A stretch of 62,191 nucleotides of DNA from CAYMRB01 sp964392615 (GTDB lineage: Bacteria; Planctomycetota; UBA8108), in contig CAYMRB010000005.1 of assembly GCA_964392615.1 (NCBI GenBank), positions 1 to 62,191 on the forward strand, in the 5' to 3' direction. Shown in pieces: positions 19,313 through 28,175 of this stretch. The translations under genes were made by a program, and so were the position numbers. The notes below the pieces were generated by a model. It worked only from the letters and a program-made list of their open reading frames with translations. It made no database searches and was not told where the DNA came from. Numbering within the stretch: the first letter of the stretch is position 1; every line of letters begins with the position of its first letter.

Positions 19313-19525
19313 GTGAACGGAACCTGGACGCAAATCCTCGTCGTCGTCGGCTTCATCGCCGCCTGGATTCTTCTGCAAGCCGTGATCCTGCCGAAGTTCG
19401 GCGTGCCGACCTGAATGTCCGGCTCTTGCTCCGTGGAACGGAGCCAGAAGGACGACAACCCCCTCGATGACCTCTTGGACGCGGCAGGGCCTCCGCCTGA
19501 CAGCGATCGAGAGCAGCGAAGGTAA
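19313..19525 (+). CDS. Putative small membrane selenoprotein (in-frame TGA read as selenocysteine)
   Basis: From the GTG at 19313 the frame reads MNGTWTQILVVVGFIAAWIL-LQAVILPKFGVPT, meets TGA at 19412-19414, then continues MSGSCSVERSQKDDNPLDDL and ends at TAA 19523-19525. That gives 70 residues if TGA is decoded. One transmembrane helix (about residues 8-28) is followed by the motif GVPT-U-MSGSC, a Sec/Cys pair five positions apart that looks redox-active or metal-binding. The downstream half is in the same frame and has a normal acidic composition, and a hairpin meeting the bacterial SECIS rules follows the TGA. I have an unverified impression that Cys versions (GVPTCMSGSC-like) occur in related bacteria. 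A TTG at 19304 is an alternative start; GGAG lies at 19297-19300. The alternative reading is a 33-residue peptide followed by a coupled ORF beginning at ATG 19415. Confidence 0.6.
19418..19452 (+). promoter_or_regulatory. SECIS-like hairpin directly after the in-frame TGA
   Basis: The upper stem GCTCCG (19428-19433) pairs perfectly with CGGAGC (19439-19444) around the 5-base loop TGGAA. After one mismatch (T19427/C19445) CT pairs with AG, and after a small internal loop TCC (19418-19420) pairs with GGA (19450-19452). The loop begins 20 bases after the TGA (19 bases between) and has G as its second base. Both fit the published rules for bacterial SECIS elements (16-37 bases, G in the first two loop positions). 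Confidence 0.6.
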
Positions 19526-19640
19526 GGCCGCCTCGAACTGACGCCGCTCGGCGGGAATCGACTGGACCCGCCGTCCGCGCCCGGCAACCATCGGCACGAA
19601 CGCTCGGCCGTATCGAGCGGGAGTGCCGAAGGAGCGATCG

Positions 19641-20996
19641 ATGAAGGGCGCGATGGTCACGATGCGGAGCTTGCGACACGGCGGTGGGGTCACCCTGCTT
19701 CTCCTCCTGACGAGCCTCGTGGCCCCGTCGGGCTCGGCGCGCGCCGAGAACTGGCCGTGCTGGCGCGGGCCGCGCGGCGATGGGACGAGTCACGAGAAGA
19801 GCATCCCCGTGCGCTGGGATGGCCGCCGGGGCGAGAACATCGTCTGGAAGGTCGCGGTGCCCGGGAAGGGGCACGCGTCGCCGATCGTCTGGAACGATCG
19901 CGTGTTCGTCGTGTCCTGCCTCGAGGATACGCAGGAGCGCGTCCTGCTGTGTCTCGACACGGTCGACGGCACGACGGTGTGGAAGCGCACCGTGCTGAAG
20001 GCCGGGCTTGAGGACAAGCACCGCCTGAACAGCTTCGCGTCCAGCACTCCGGCCACCGATGGCAAGATCGTCGTCGTGGCGTTCTTCGAGACCGATGGGG
20101 GCACGACGCCGGCGCGGAACTCGTCTAGCACTCGGCCGATCACGACCGGCAGCATGGTCGTCGTCGCGTGGGACTTCGACGGCAACGAGAAGTGGCGCTC
20201 GGTGCCGGGGCCGTTCATGAGCATGCACGGCTTCTGCACGTGCCCTGTGCTGTTCGAGGATCTCGTCATCGTCAACGGCGACCACGACGGCGACGCGTAC
20301 CTCGCGGCGCTCGATCGGCGCGATGGCAAGGTGCGTTGGAAGACACCGCGCGAGAACAAGACCCGCAGCTACGTCACGCCGATCATCCGCGAGCTCGGCG
20401 GTCGCACGCAGATGCTCCTTTCCGGCAGCCTGTCGGTGACGAGCTACGATCCGCGCACGGGCAAGCGCTATTGGATCATCGACGGTCCGACGGAGCAGTT
20501 CGTCGCGTCGCTCGTCGACGACGGCGAGCGGATCTTCCTGACCGGAGGATTCCCCGAACGTCACATTCTGGCGATCCGTCCGGACGGACACGGCAACGTG
20601 ACGGACACGCACATCCTATGGCGCACGAAGCGCGGTGCCGGCTACGTGCCGTCGCCGATCGTCGACGGCAAGTACTTCCTGATCGTCTCCGACAACGGCA
20701 TCGGCAGCTGCTTCGATACGGCGAGCGGCGAGCGGTTCTGGATCGAGCGCCTGGGGCCCCACTTCAGCGCGTCGTTGGTGTCGGCGGATGGTCTCGTTCA
20801 CTTCCTTTCCGACGAGGGCATCACGACCGTCGTGCGTCCCGGCAAGAAGCTCGACATCGTCGTGCAGAACAAGCTCGGCGAGCGATGTTTCGCGTCGCCG
20901 GCGATCAGCAGCGGGCGAATCTACCTGCGCGCCGAGAAGCGCCTGTACTGCATCGGCGAGACGGGCGACGCGAAGACGAGCGCCGCCACGCGCTGA
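19641..20996 (+). CDS. Secreted PQQ-like beta-propeller protein
   Basis: 451 residues from the ATG at 19641, with AAGGAG 6 bases upstream; a GTG 18 bases earlier is in frame but lacks this spacing. A signal peptide (LLLLLTSLVAPSGSARA) is followed by NWPCWRGPRGDGTS, the WPxWRGPxxDG opening typical of planctomycete PQQ-like propeller proteins. Repeated blades follow, such as RVLLCLDTVDGTTVWKRTV, YLAALDRRDGKVRWKTP, VTSYDPRTGKRYWII and GSCFDTASGERFWIERL. The Cys and Glu/Asn residues that hold pyrroloquinoline quinone in true dehydrogenases are not evident, so a binding or scaffold role outside the cytoplasm is more likely than catalysis. Confidence 0.88.
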   Translation: MKGAMVTMRSLRHGGGVTLLLLLTSLVAPSGSARAENWPCWRGPRGDGTSHEKSIPVRWDGRRGENIVWKVAVPGKGHASPIVWNDRVFVVSCLEDTQERVLLCLDTVDGTTVWKRTVLKAGLEDKHRLNSFASSTPATDGKIVVVAFFETDGGTTPARNSSSTRPITTGSMVVVAWDFDGNEKWRSVPGPFMSMHGFCTCPVLFEDLVIVNGDHDGDAYLAALDRRDGKVRWKTPRENKTRSYVTPIIRELGGRTQMLLSGSLSVTSYDPRTGKRYWIIDGPTEQFVASLVDDGERIFLTGGFPERHILAIRPDGHGNVTDTHILWRTKRGAGYVPSPIVDGKYFLIVSDNGIGSCFDTASGERFWIERLGPHFSASLVSADGLVHFLSDEGITTVVRPGKKLDIVVQNKLGERCFASPAISSGRIYLRAEKRLYCIGETGDAKTSAATR

Positions 20997-21054
20997 ATAG
21001 GCGTTCCGCGTGCCGCGTCAGTAGCCCACCGGAACACTCTGGCTGGAGGACACG

Positions 21055-21436
21055 ATGACGTACCAGACGATGCGGTTGGCAGTCTTCGCGTTGGGGGTGG
21101 TAGCGTTCCTCTTCGCGATCGACGGGGCGGCCAGCGGGCAGGACGACGCTGGGACAACGGAGTTATCGGACTCGCGAGAACCTCCCGGTGCTGATTCTCC
21201 AGACGGCGCAGTGACGACCGAGGACGGAGGCGACGAGCGCGACGAGCGCGACGAGCGCGACGAGGACGACGACGAGGACGACGACGAGGACGACGACGAG
21301 GACGACGACGAGGACGACGACGAGNNNNNNNNNNNNNNNNNNNNNNNNNNNNNNNNNNNNNNNNNNNNNNNNNNNNNNNNNNNNNNNNNNNNNNNNNNNN
21401 NNNNNNNNNNNNNNNNNNNNNNNNGACGACGACTGA
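21055..21436 (+). CDS. Secreted acidic repeat protein, interrupted by an assembly gap
   Basis: An N-terminal signal segment (MRLAVFALGVVAFLFAIDGA, from residue 6) ends near ASGQ. A short Ser/Gly/Asp linker passes into DER repeats and then perfect DDDE repeats encoded by GACGACGACGAG. The repeat runs into exactly 100 N (21325-21424), after which only GAC GAC GAC TGA remains, consistent with the same frame and a stop at 21434-21436. True length is therefore unknown. A poly-acidic exported chain of this kind could bind calcium or other cations at the cell surface (inference). AGGA lies upstream of the ATG. Confidence 0.65.
21241..21436 (+). repeat. GAC/GAG microsatellite with unresolved 100-N gap
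   Basis: GACGAGCGC units (about 21232-21261) pass into tandem GACGACGACGAG 12-mers up to 21324. Then 100 N follow, and GAC triplets resume at 21425. The round gap size is the usual placeholder for unknown length, so the array probably collapsed during assembly. Confidence 0.9.
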
Positions 21437-21447
21437 TTCGGCCGTCG

Positions 21448-24400
21448 CTACCCGGCGCAGTCGAGGCCGTCGTCGGTCGCATCGGTGCCCGCGTCGGGCC
21501 ACGGTGCGGCCGGCGGCGCTCCGGCGAGGAAGAGCCAGTTCAAGAGGCGCACGGCGTCGGTCAGGGTGATGCCTCCGTCGTCGTCGACATCCCCAGCATC
21601 GCTGCACGGTAGCGCAGAGCCGCCGCGGAAGAGCCAGTCGAGGATGCGGATCGCGTCGGAGAGGTTCAGCGCCTCGTTGCGATCCGCGTCGCCGCGCACG
21701 AAACTCGTGCCCATGCCCACGGCGTCGAACGCGCCCATGTCCGTGCCGTCACGGCCCGTGCCGATGACCGGTGAGCCCGGAGCAGGTCGGAAGTCACCCG
21801 CGGCAGGATCGACGAAGAGCGGATCCGCGGTGATGTTTCCCGGGCCTCGCGGCGGGCCGTCCTGCACGTCCGAGTAGCTGAACGAGAGCTCGGCGCCTGC
21901 CTCGACGACGCTGGCCGTGCCGTTCGCCCAGACGATCGCGCTACCCACGAAGACTCGTTCGATCTCGTCGGGGTCCGAGCTGACGGCGATGCCGATGGCG
22001 TTCGCGGCGATCGTGTCGTGCTCGGCGACGACCGTCCCGCGCGGACCGAACGCGAGACCGGCGGTGCAGTCCGTGATGAGATTGCCGTGCAGCGTCGCGG
22101 TGCAATCGAATGCGGCCACGCCGTTCAGGGCTCCACGGATACGATTGCGGGCGAGATTGAGGGCAACTCCGCGGATGGCGATCGCGTCGCCGCGGATGTC
22201 GCGGAACGAGCAGTTCTCGACCGCCACGAGATCGTCTGGATCGCCGGTCGCGTCGACCGAGTTCTCCTCGACGCGCTCGAACAGACAGCCGACCAATTGC
22301 ACGTCCGAGTCGACGGCGACGATTCCGCGCACGCAATCCACGACCTCCGCACCTCGTAGCGCGACGGTCGCGTCCTGCGCCGCGATCGCCGTCTCGACCG
22401 TGTCGATCCGGATGTCGTGAGCTGCCAGGTCGCAGGCGACGACATCGAGGAGGACGCGTCCGGCGCGAAGCGTCGCCGCCGTGAAGTCGACTCCGACCAG
22501 CAGGTGTTCCGTGGCAGCAGCGCTGCCCGGTCGCAGCTCGATGCCGTCCCACGGCGGCTCGCACGGCGGCGTCCGAAACACGACCGGCGCCTCGGTCGTC
22601 CCGACGACGCGCAAGGTACCCTCGACGACGAGCCGCGAACCGGCCGCGACCTCGATCGTTGCCCCCGCTTCGATCGACAGCGTCGCGCCGGATGCGACGG
22701 TCACGGTCCCCTCGATGGCGAAGGGGCCGTCCGCGCCGACGAGGTCGACGTCTCCCTCGACGCGTTCGGGAAGCGGTGTCAACAGCGGGCCGCGCTCGAC
22801 GGTGAGCCGCTCCTCTGCCACCGGGAATCCCATGACGTCGATCGCGCGAACGACGACCTCACTGCGCCCCGCGGCGATCGGCACGATCGCGTCCCACCGC
22901 GCCTGCCACGGCACGTAGTTCGCCGGCGTGCCGTCGATCTCGATGCGTCGCGTCTCGCACGCTGGCGCCATGCCGGTCAGGATGAGCTGCGGCGAGTTGA
23001 TCCACAGGACGTCGGCGCACGCCGACGCGTCGCGGAGGGTCACCTCGAGCCGCGGAATCAGCGACAGGTCGCTGGAGTCGAGCGTACCGTTCAGTCCGAC
23101 GAGTGCGAGGACGTTGTCGCCCGCGACGAGGGCGTCGATGTGGTCGTCGAGCGACAAGCGCTCGACGCTGCCTGCCTCGCGATCGACGATGGCGAGGTCG
23201 GTATGGCTCGGATTGTCGCCGTCGTAGTTCCAGCTCGCGACGCGTCGCCCGTTGAGGAAGGCGACGAAACCGTCGTCGAAGTCGATCGCCAAGGTCAGCG
23301 ACTCGATCGCGTCGGGGGCATCGACGCTGAAGCGCTTGCGCACGAAGACCGTCCCGAACGTGTCTTGCATGCCCTCGATGACCGTCGCGTCGTCTCCGTC
23401 GCCGTAGCCGAACCCCGATGGTCCGCGCGGCCAATCGCCGTCGTCGAACTCGCTGAGCGTCCAGTCGAGCATGCCGTCGCTCGGATGCGACCTGCCGGGC
23501 CAATAGGCCCACTCGTCTCCGATCTCGACGAGCGCGATCGCGGGGCGCTCGTCGGTTTCGACCACGAGCTCGCGAGGAATGTTCCGTTCGAGGAAGTCCT
23601 GCCGGATCGTCGTGTACTCGCGGATCGCATCCGACGCCTCGGGCGGAAAGACCGACGCGGCCCGGTCGACGCGTGCGTCGATCTCGTCCTGGCTGAAGCG
23701 CCCGTCTTGCAGCCTCGCGAGCGAGCACCAGTAGAGCGGCGCGAACTCCGGGTGCTTGAGGAAGCGATTGACGGCCGGACTCGACGGGCGGAACAGCGGT
23801 TGCTCTACGTCGACGAATTGGCTGTCCGAGTCCCACGGCAGCATGAGAAAGCGCCCGTCCGATTCCCGCGCGTAGATGAAGTAGTCGTCGCCCGCGTCGA
23901 GAAGTAGACTGTTCTCGTTGTTGCCCATCACCGCGTTGGCCGCGAAGAAGAGCGCCCATTGCGCGACGTCGATGCGCTCGCGAGCCGCGGCGGAGAACTC
24001 GTCGTCGTCCTCGATCGCCAGGATGCGCGTCAACTCGATGAGGTCGGTCCAGTCGTCCTCGTCCTCGTTCGTCACCTTGCGGTATCGATCGCGATACGGT
24101 GCCGGGTCCTCGCCGCGATATCTCAAGCGTCCGCTGAGGCCGCGGTAGAGGTTGCCGTCGTCCTCGCTGTCGAAGAAGCGGCGCAGCCCATCCTCGTCCC
24201 AAGCTTCGACGCGAACGTACTCCGGGCGCGTCTCGCGGTGGACCCGCAGCGACACCGGGACGGTCATCGGATACGGCACGCCGATGCGACGAAAGAACTG
24301 GTTGCCGTGGTACTGACGGTGCACCTCGCGGAAGTTCAAGTTGAGTCGCGTCACGCCCTCGAAGCGATCGTCGTCGTGCAGGCTGACGCGGAAGTTCCGC

Positions 24401-26322
24401 CGACTGCGACGCGAGCCGTTTCCCCTGTAACGCACGCCGACGTTGTAGTAGGCCTTCTCGCCGCGGTGATCGACGAACGTCGCGTCGAGAAGCACGTCGC
24501 TCGTCGCCGCGCGTTCGCGGAGCGTCTCCCACGTCCGCTCGGTCATCAGGATCGAGTACGGCCGTTCGTCCGGATGCGCGACCGGATCGGACAGCACCTC
24601 GTAGAGGAAGTAATCGCCGCCGACGGGCGCTCGTGTCGATCCCTCGGCGCCCTGCGCCTCGACGCGAAAGCGCACGGTCGACTCTTCCGATTGCGGTGGA
24701 ATGACGCCCGTCCACACGCCGTCGCCCGCCGCCTTGTCCGCGTCGACTCCATCGTCGAGCATGTCCGCCTCGCCACCGCCGTCGAACGTGTCGTTATCCC
24801 ACAGGATGCGAACGCTCTCGAGATCGGTGTGGACGACGCGGCACGTGACGACGACCGGGTCGTCCGGGCCGGGCGTCACGGGGCGATGGCGGACGGCGGC
24901 CGGGCGCGGCCGGATCGACACGGAGAAGCGGGTGTTCTCGGTGCCTGGTGATCCGCCCTCGTCCAGAGACGACGCCCACGCCGGGCCGTATGCGTTGTCG
25001 ATCGTCGGATTCCTGAGCTCGAGGCTCGGGCCGTTGCCGTCGGGATTGGCGGGCCAGGTTCCGTCGTCGGCGTAGTGAACCTCGTCGACGATGTTGTCGT
25101 CCGCATCCCGCAGGCGCAGAAGCTCCTCGCCGTTCGACAGTCTGTCTTCGAATCCTCCGACGACTCCGGCGATCTCGAAGCGCTCTTCGATGCGAGCGGG
25201 ATCCGGGGCGACGACGAGATGCGATCCGGCGGCGATGACCGTGCCGTCCGGGAACGCGAAGTCGAGGTCGCCGGACAGCCGCCAGCCGTCGAGCGACACG
25301 TCCTCCTCCGCGAGATTGAGGAGCTCGACGAACTCGGCGAGCTCGTCGTCCCGCGGGTGGTAGTGGATCTCGTTGAACACGACGCGATTCTCCGCGGCGT
25401 GGCGATTGGCGCTGCGGAAGGTCGGGGTCGCGGTCGAGTAGCGGTCGGACGATCCGTCGGGAACTCGAGCGAACGAACGGTCGGTCGCTCCCGGCGCGGC
25501 GTCGAGATCGTCGACGATCGCGCCGTCGGCCGTGAGGAGAAGGTAGACGCGCGGAGCGACGTCCATCGGGAATCCGGTCGTGTCCCCCGCGAAGGTCACG
25601 TAGTCGCCTGCAGCGATGGCCATCCCCGCGGGAATGGCGTACGGATCGACGCGATACGGATCGTCGGTCACAACGAGGCCGGTGAGGTCGACCTCGCTGT
25701 CGCCGTCATTGAAGAGCTCGATGTAGCCGCTGGTCTGAGGCATCGAGCGCGGGCGCACCTCGTTGATGCGGATCTGCAGCTCCGGGGGAGCCGGGTCCGG
25801 GCCCGTCGGCACTCCGGGGGTGCCGGTGAATCGGCTCTTGCGCCACGCGTCGGCGAGGTACGGATCCCAGAAGTGTGAGCGCAGCTCGAGCGAGGGGCCC
25901 TTGCCGTCCGGCCTGCGCGTCCAGCCGGCGCCGTCTCGGTAGTGGACGCGGAAGATCGAATCGCCGGCGGCGGTCACGAGATGCAGGACCTCGCCGCCGT
26001 TGTCCAGTCGCCCCGTCCAGTCGCCGACGACGCGGTCGAGCGGAATGCCGTAGCGAGCCGCCGTGTGCGCGCGGTCGGGGCTGACGACCAGAGCGGCGCC
26101 CGGCTCGATCCGCGTGTCGTTCGGAAACGCGAACTGCACGCCGGACGCGAAGAACCAGCCGGACAGATCGACGGTCTCCGCGCCGCGGTTCTCGATCTCC
26201 AGGAACTCGTCCGCGGCCGCGTTGCCGTGCGGATGGTACTGGATCTCGCTGATGACGACATCGAGCGCGATCGCACACGGCGTCGTCAAGCACACCAGCA
26301 GAACCAGGACCGATCGTCGCAT
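21448..26322 (-). CDS. Giant secreted lamin-tail/CotH kinase/beta-helix protein with dockerin-like tail
   Basis: 1624 residues. After a signal peptide (about 1-19) come three lamin-tail domains (about 20-175, 188-300, 318-460), each opening with a phrase like ISEIQYHPHG or FNEIHYHPRD. A CotH-type kinase region spans about 585-900: VGVRYRGNGSRRSRRNFRVS as the basic nucleotide-binding stretch, and FLMLPWDSDSQF (about 824) as the metal-binding Asp motif. A beta-sandwich (about 950-1090), a right-handed beta-helix (about 1175-1510) and two dockerin-like units (about 1538-1624: RGDADRNEALNLSDAIRI; GGITLTDAVRLLNWLF) follow. CotH kinases phosphorylate secreted or coat proteins; here it would act outside the cytoplasm. 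The stop lies 12 bases from the acidic-repeat gene, tail to tail. Confidence 0.88.
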   Translation of the reverse strand: MRRSVLVLLVCLTTPCAIALDVVISEIQYHPHGNAAADEFLEIENRGAETVDLSGWFFASGVQFAFPNDTRIEPGAALVVSPDRAHTAARYGIPLDRVVGDWTGRLDNGGEVLHLVTAAGDSIFRVHYRDGAGWTRRPDGKGPSLELRSHFWDPYLADAWRKSRFTGTPGVPTGPDPAPPELQIRINEVRPRSMPQTSGYIELFNDGDSEVDLTGLVVTDDPYRVDPYAIPAGMAIAAGDYVTFAGDTTGFPMDVAPRVYLLLTADGAIVDDLDAAPGATDRSFARVPDGSSDRYSTATPTFRSANRHAAENRVVFNEIHYHPRDDELAEFVELLNLAEEDVSLDGWRLSGDLDFAFPDGTVIAAGSHLVVAPDPARIEERFEIAGVVGGFEDRLSNGEELLRLRDADDNIVDEVHYADDGTWPANPDGNGPSLELRNPTIDNAYGPAWASSLDEGGSPGTENTRFSVSIRPRPAAVRHRPVTPGPDDPVVVTCRVVHTDLESVRILWDNDTFDGGGEADMLDDGVDADKAAGDGVWTGVIPPQSEESTVRFRVEAQGAEGSTRAPVGGDYFLYEVLSDPVAHPDERPYSILMTERTWETLRERAATSDVLLDATFVDHRGEKAYYNVGVRYRGNGSRRSRRNFRVSLHDDDRFEGVTRLNLNFREVHRQYHGNQFFRRIGVPYPMTVPVSLRVHRETRPEYVRVEAWDEDGLRRFFDSEDDGNLYRGLSGRLRYRGEDPAPYRDRYRKVTNEDEDDWTDLIELTRILAIEDDDEFSAAARERIDVAQWALFFAANAVMGNNENSLLLDAGDDYFIYARESDGRFLMLPWDSDSQFVDVEQPLFRPSSPAVNRFLKHPEFAPLYWCSLARLQDGRFSQDEIDARVDRAASVFPPEASDAIREYTTIRQDFLERNIPRELVVETDERPAIALVEIGDEWAYWPGRSHPSDGMLDWTLSEFDDGDWPRGPSGFGYGDGDDATVIEGMQDTFGTVFVRKRFSVDAPDAIESLTLAIDFDDGFVAFLNGRRVASWNYDGDNPSHTDLAIVDREAGSVERLSLDDHIDALVAGDNVLALVGLNGTLDSSDLSLIPRLEVTLRDASACADVLWINSPQLILTGMAPACETRRIEIDGTPANYVPWQARWDAIVPIAAGRSEVVVRAIDVMGFPVAEERLTVERGPLLTPLPERVEGDVDLVGADGPFAIEGTVTVASGATLSIEAGATIEVAAGSRLVVEGTLRVVGTTEAPVVFRTPPCEPPWDGIELRPGSAAATEHLLVGVDFTAATLRAGRVLLDVVACDLAAHDIRIDTVETAIAAQDATVALRGAEVVDCVRGIVAVDSDVQLVGCLFERVEENSVDATGDPDDLVAVENCSFRDIRGDAIAIRGVALNLARNRIRGALNGVAAFDCTATLHGNLITDCTAGLAFGPRGTVVAEHDTIAANAIGIAVSSDPDEIERVFVGSAIVWANGTASVVEAGAELSFSYSDVQDGPPRGPGNITADPLFVDPAAGDFRPAPGSPVIGTGRDGTDMGAFDAVGMGTSFVRGDADRNEALNLSDAIRILDWLFRGGSALPCSDAGDVDDDGGITLTDAVRLLNWLFLAGAPPAAPWPDAGTDATDDGLDCAG

Positions 26323-26724
26323 CGCGCGTAACCCGTGAAGACGCCAGGGACCTTCTCGCGAGTGCCGATTCTACCCGCGCGCAGCCCACGGCGGCCAGGA
26401 TTCGCGATGTTCGCGTGCGGGACTGCTAGCAGCCGAGGATGCGTTCTTGAACCTCTTGACGGAGTTGATCCCGCCATCGAACGGATTCCGCTCGAACAAG
26501 GCGCAGGACTGGATGAGCCGATCGGCCAAGAAGAGGAGCTTGTCGTGGCTGATGACCTTCCTGGAGGCCGACGATCGTCTGATAGGCTCCCGTCCGCAAG
26601 CGCACCCGGGCGCCAGTTGGTCGTTGCCCTTTCCGGCTCATTCATGGTATCTGGACCGGATCCCGACAGGGATCGTAGCGGCGCCAAAGGGGTGCGGAAG
26701 AACGGTAATCAAGGAGTCCGCAGC
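26323..26724. other. 400-bp divergent intergenic region before fucP
   Basis: No gene is recognised here. A 71-codon minus-strand frame (26426-26641) has no ribosome site, domain or convincing composition. The region must carry the promoters of the lamin-tail gene and fucP. AAGGAG at 26711-26716 is the ribosome-binding site of fucP. Confidence 0.5.
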
Positions 26725-28044
26725 ATGAGCGACGGTGAGACCAGGGCACGCGTCATTCCGAAGGAATACCTCTTCTCCTTCATCTTTGTCACGACGCTGT
26801 TTGCCCTGTGGGGATTCGCCAACGACATCACCAACCCCATGGTGGCGGCGTTCAAGAATATCCTCCTGATCAGCTACTTCGAGAGCTCGCTGGTTCAGTT
26901 TGCCTTCTATGGCGGCTACTGCGTCATGGCCTTCCCGGCCGCGATCTTCATCAAGCGCTTCACTTACAAGTCGGGTTTGCTTCTCGGCCTGACGCTGTAC
27001 GCAACCGGCTGTTTGCTGTTCATTCCCTCGGGCTGGCTGATGGCCTTCCCCGCGTTCCTGCTGTCGTACTTCATCATGACGTGCGGCCTCTCGTTTCTCG
27101 AAACCAGCGCCAATCCCTACATCCTGGCGATGGGGCCGGAGGAAAACTCCACGCGCCGTCTCAACTTCGCGCAAGCCTTCAACCCGATCGGCTCCCTCAC
27201 CGGCATGCTGATCGCCAAGGAGTTCATCCTGGCCAAGCTGAACTCGAGCTCGGAAGAAGCACGGCGGGTGCTGCAGGACACGGATCCGGCCAAGTTCGCG
27301 GAGATTCAGCAGCACGATCTCGACGTGATCATCGGGCCCTACACCATCCTCGGGCTGGTCGTGCTGGGCGTCCTGATCGCCTTTGCGATCGCGAGGCTCC
27401 CGAAGACCGAGGGCGAAGATGACACGGCGCTGCACGTAGGTGCGACACTGAAGCGCCTATTCACGAACGCCAAGTGGCTCGAAGGAGTCGCGGCTCAAGC
27501 GTTCTACGTCGGTGCCCAGATCATGTGCTGGACGTTCATCATCCAGTACGGCGTGAACGAGCTCGGCATGAAGAAGGCCGAAGCGCAGGGCTACAATATG
27601 ATCGCGATGGGCATTTTCGTGAGCAGCCGCTTCATCTGCACCTTCCTGCTGAAGTACTTCAGCCCCGGCGGACTGCTGATGTCGCTCGCCATCGGCGGAC
27701 TGGCCCTCGTGACCGGTACGATCTTCATTCAGGGCATGCTTGGCCTCTACTGTCTGATCGGTGTCTCGGCTTGCATGTCGCTCATGTTCCCGACGATTTA
27801 CGGCATCGCCCTCAAGGGGCTCGGCGACGATGCCAAGATCGGCGCGGCAGGGCTGATCATGGCGATCGGTGGCGGGTGTCTGATGCCGCCCATGCAGGCC
27901 TGGATCATGGACCAGTCCCCCGTGAGCCTCGGGTTCATGACCCTCTCGAGCACGCGGGCCTCTTTCGTACTCCCCTGGATCTGCTTCGTCGTCATCGCCC
28001 TCTACGGCTGGCGCACGTCGGCGATTCACGGGCACGAGGAGTAG
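26725..28044 (+). CDS. fucP: FucP-type sugar:H+ symporter (MFS)
   Basis: 439 residues from the ATG at 26725 with AAGGAG 8 bases upstream; E. coli FucP has 438. Twelve hydrophobic segments are visible. FALWGFANDITNPMVAAFKN (about 21-40) matches the first helix/loop of the fucose permease family, including the acidic residue needed for proton coupling. FIMTCGLSFLETSANPYILAMGP (about 115-137) carries the family's second acidic site in the LETxANP motif. NFAQAFNPIGSLTG and SLMFPTIYGIALKGLGDDAKIGAAGLIMAIGGG are also diagnostic. It imports L-fucose or a related hexose with protons across the inner membrane. A glycosidase gene starts 131 bp downstream on the same strand, so the two may serve one sugar. 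Exact sugar is not certain. Confidence 0.88.
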   Translation: MSDGETRARVIPKEYLFSFIFVTTLFALWGFANDITNPMVAAFKNILLISYFESSLVQFAFYGGYCVMAFPAAIFIKRFTYKSGLLLGLTLYATGCLLFIPSGWLMAFPAFLLSYFIMTCGLSFLETSANPYILAMGPEENSTRRLNFAQAFNPIGSLTGMLIAKEFILAKLNSSSEEARRVLQDTDPAKFAEIQQHDLDVIIGPYTILGLVVLGVLIAFAIARLPKTEGEDDTALHVGATLKRLFTNAKWLEGVAAQAFYVGAQIMCWTFIIQYGVNELGMKKAEAQGYNMIAMGIFVSSRFICTFLLKYFSPGGLLMSLAIGGLALVTGTIFIQGMLGLYCLIGVSACMSLMFPTIYGIALKGLGDDAKIGAAGLIMAIGGGCLMPPMQAWIMDQSPVSLGFMTLSSTRASFVLPWICFVVIALYGWRTSAIHGHEE

Positions 28045-28175
28045 GGCGAGGGACTTCGAAGTTAGTGACATCCTCGAGCCTGATATGACGAGACGGGGAC
28101 GCGAAGTCGACTCTCGTCATTCGGGTTCGGGTATGCCGCGCTTCGGGCGAATACCTCCTGGATGGGAATCGAGCG

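Noticed and set aside
26426..26641. Possible 71-residue gene in the fucP upstream region.
   Set aside because: No ribosome site, no recognisable domain, and Arg/Gln-rich composition; more likely non-coding.
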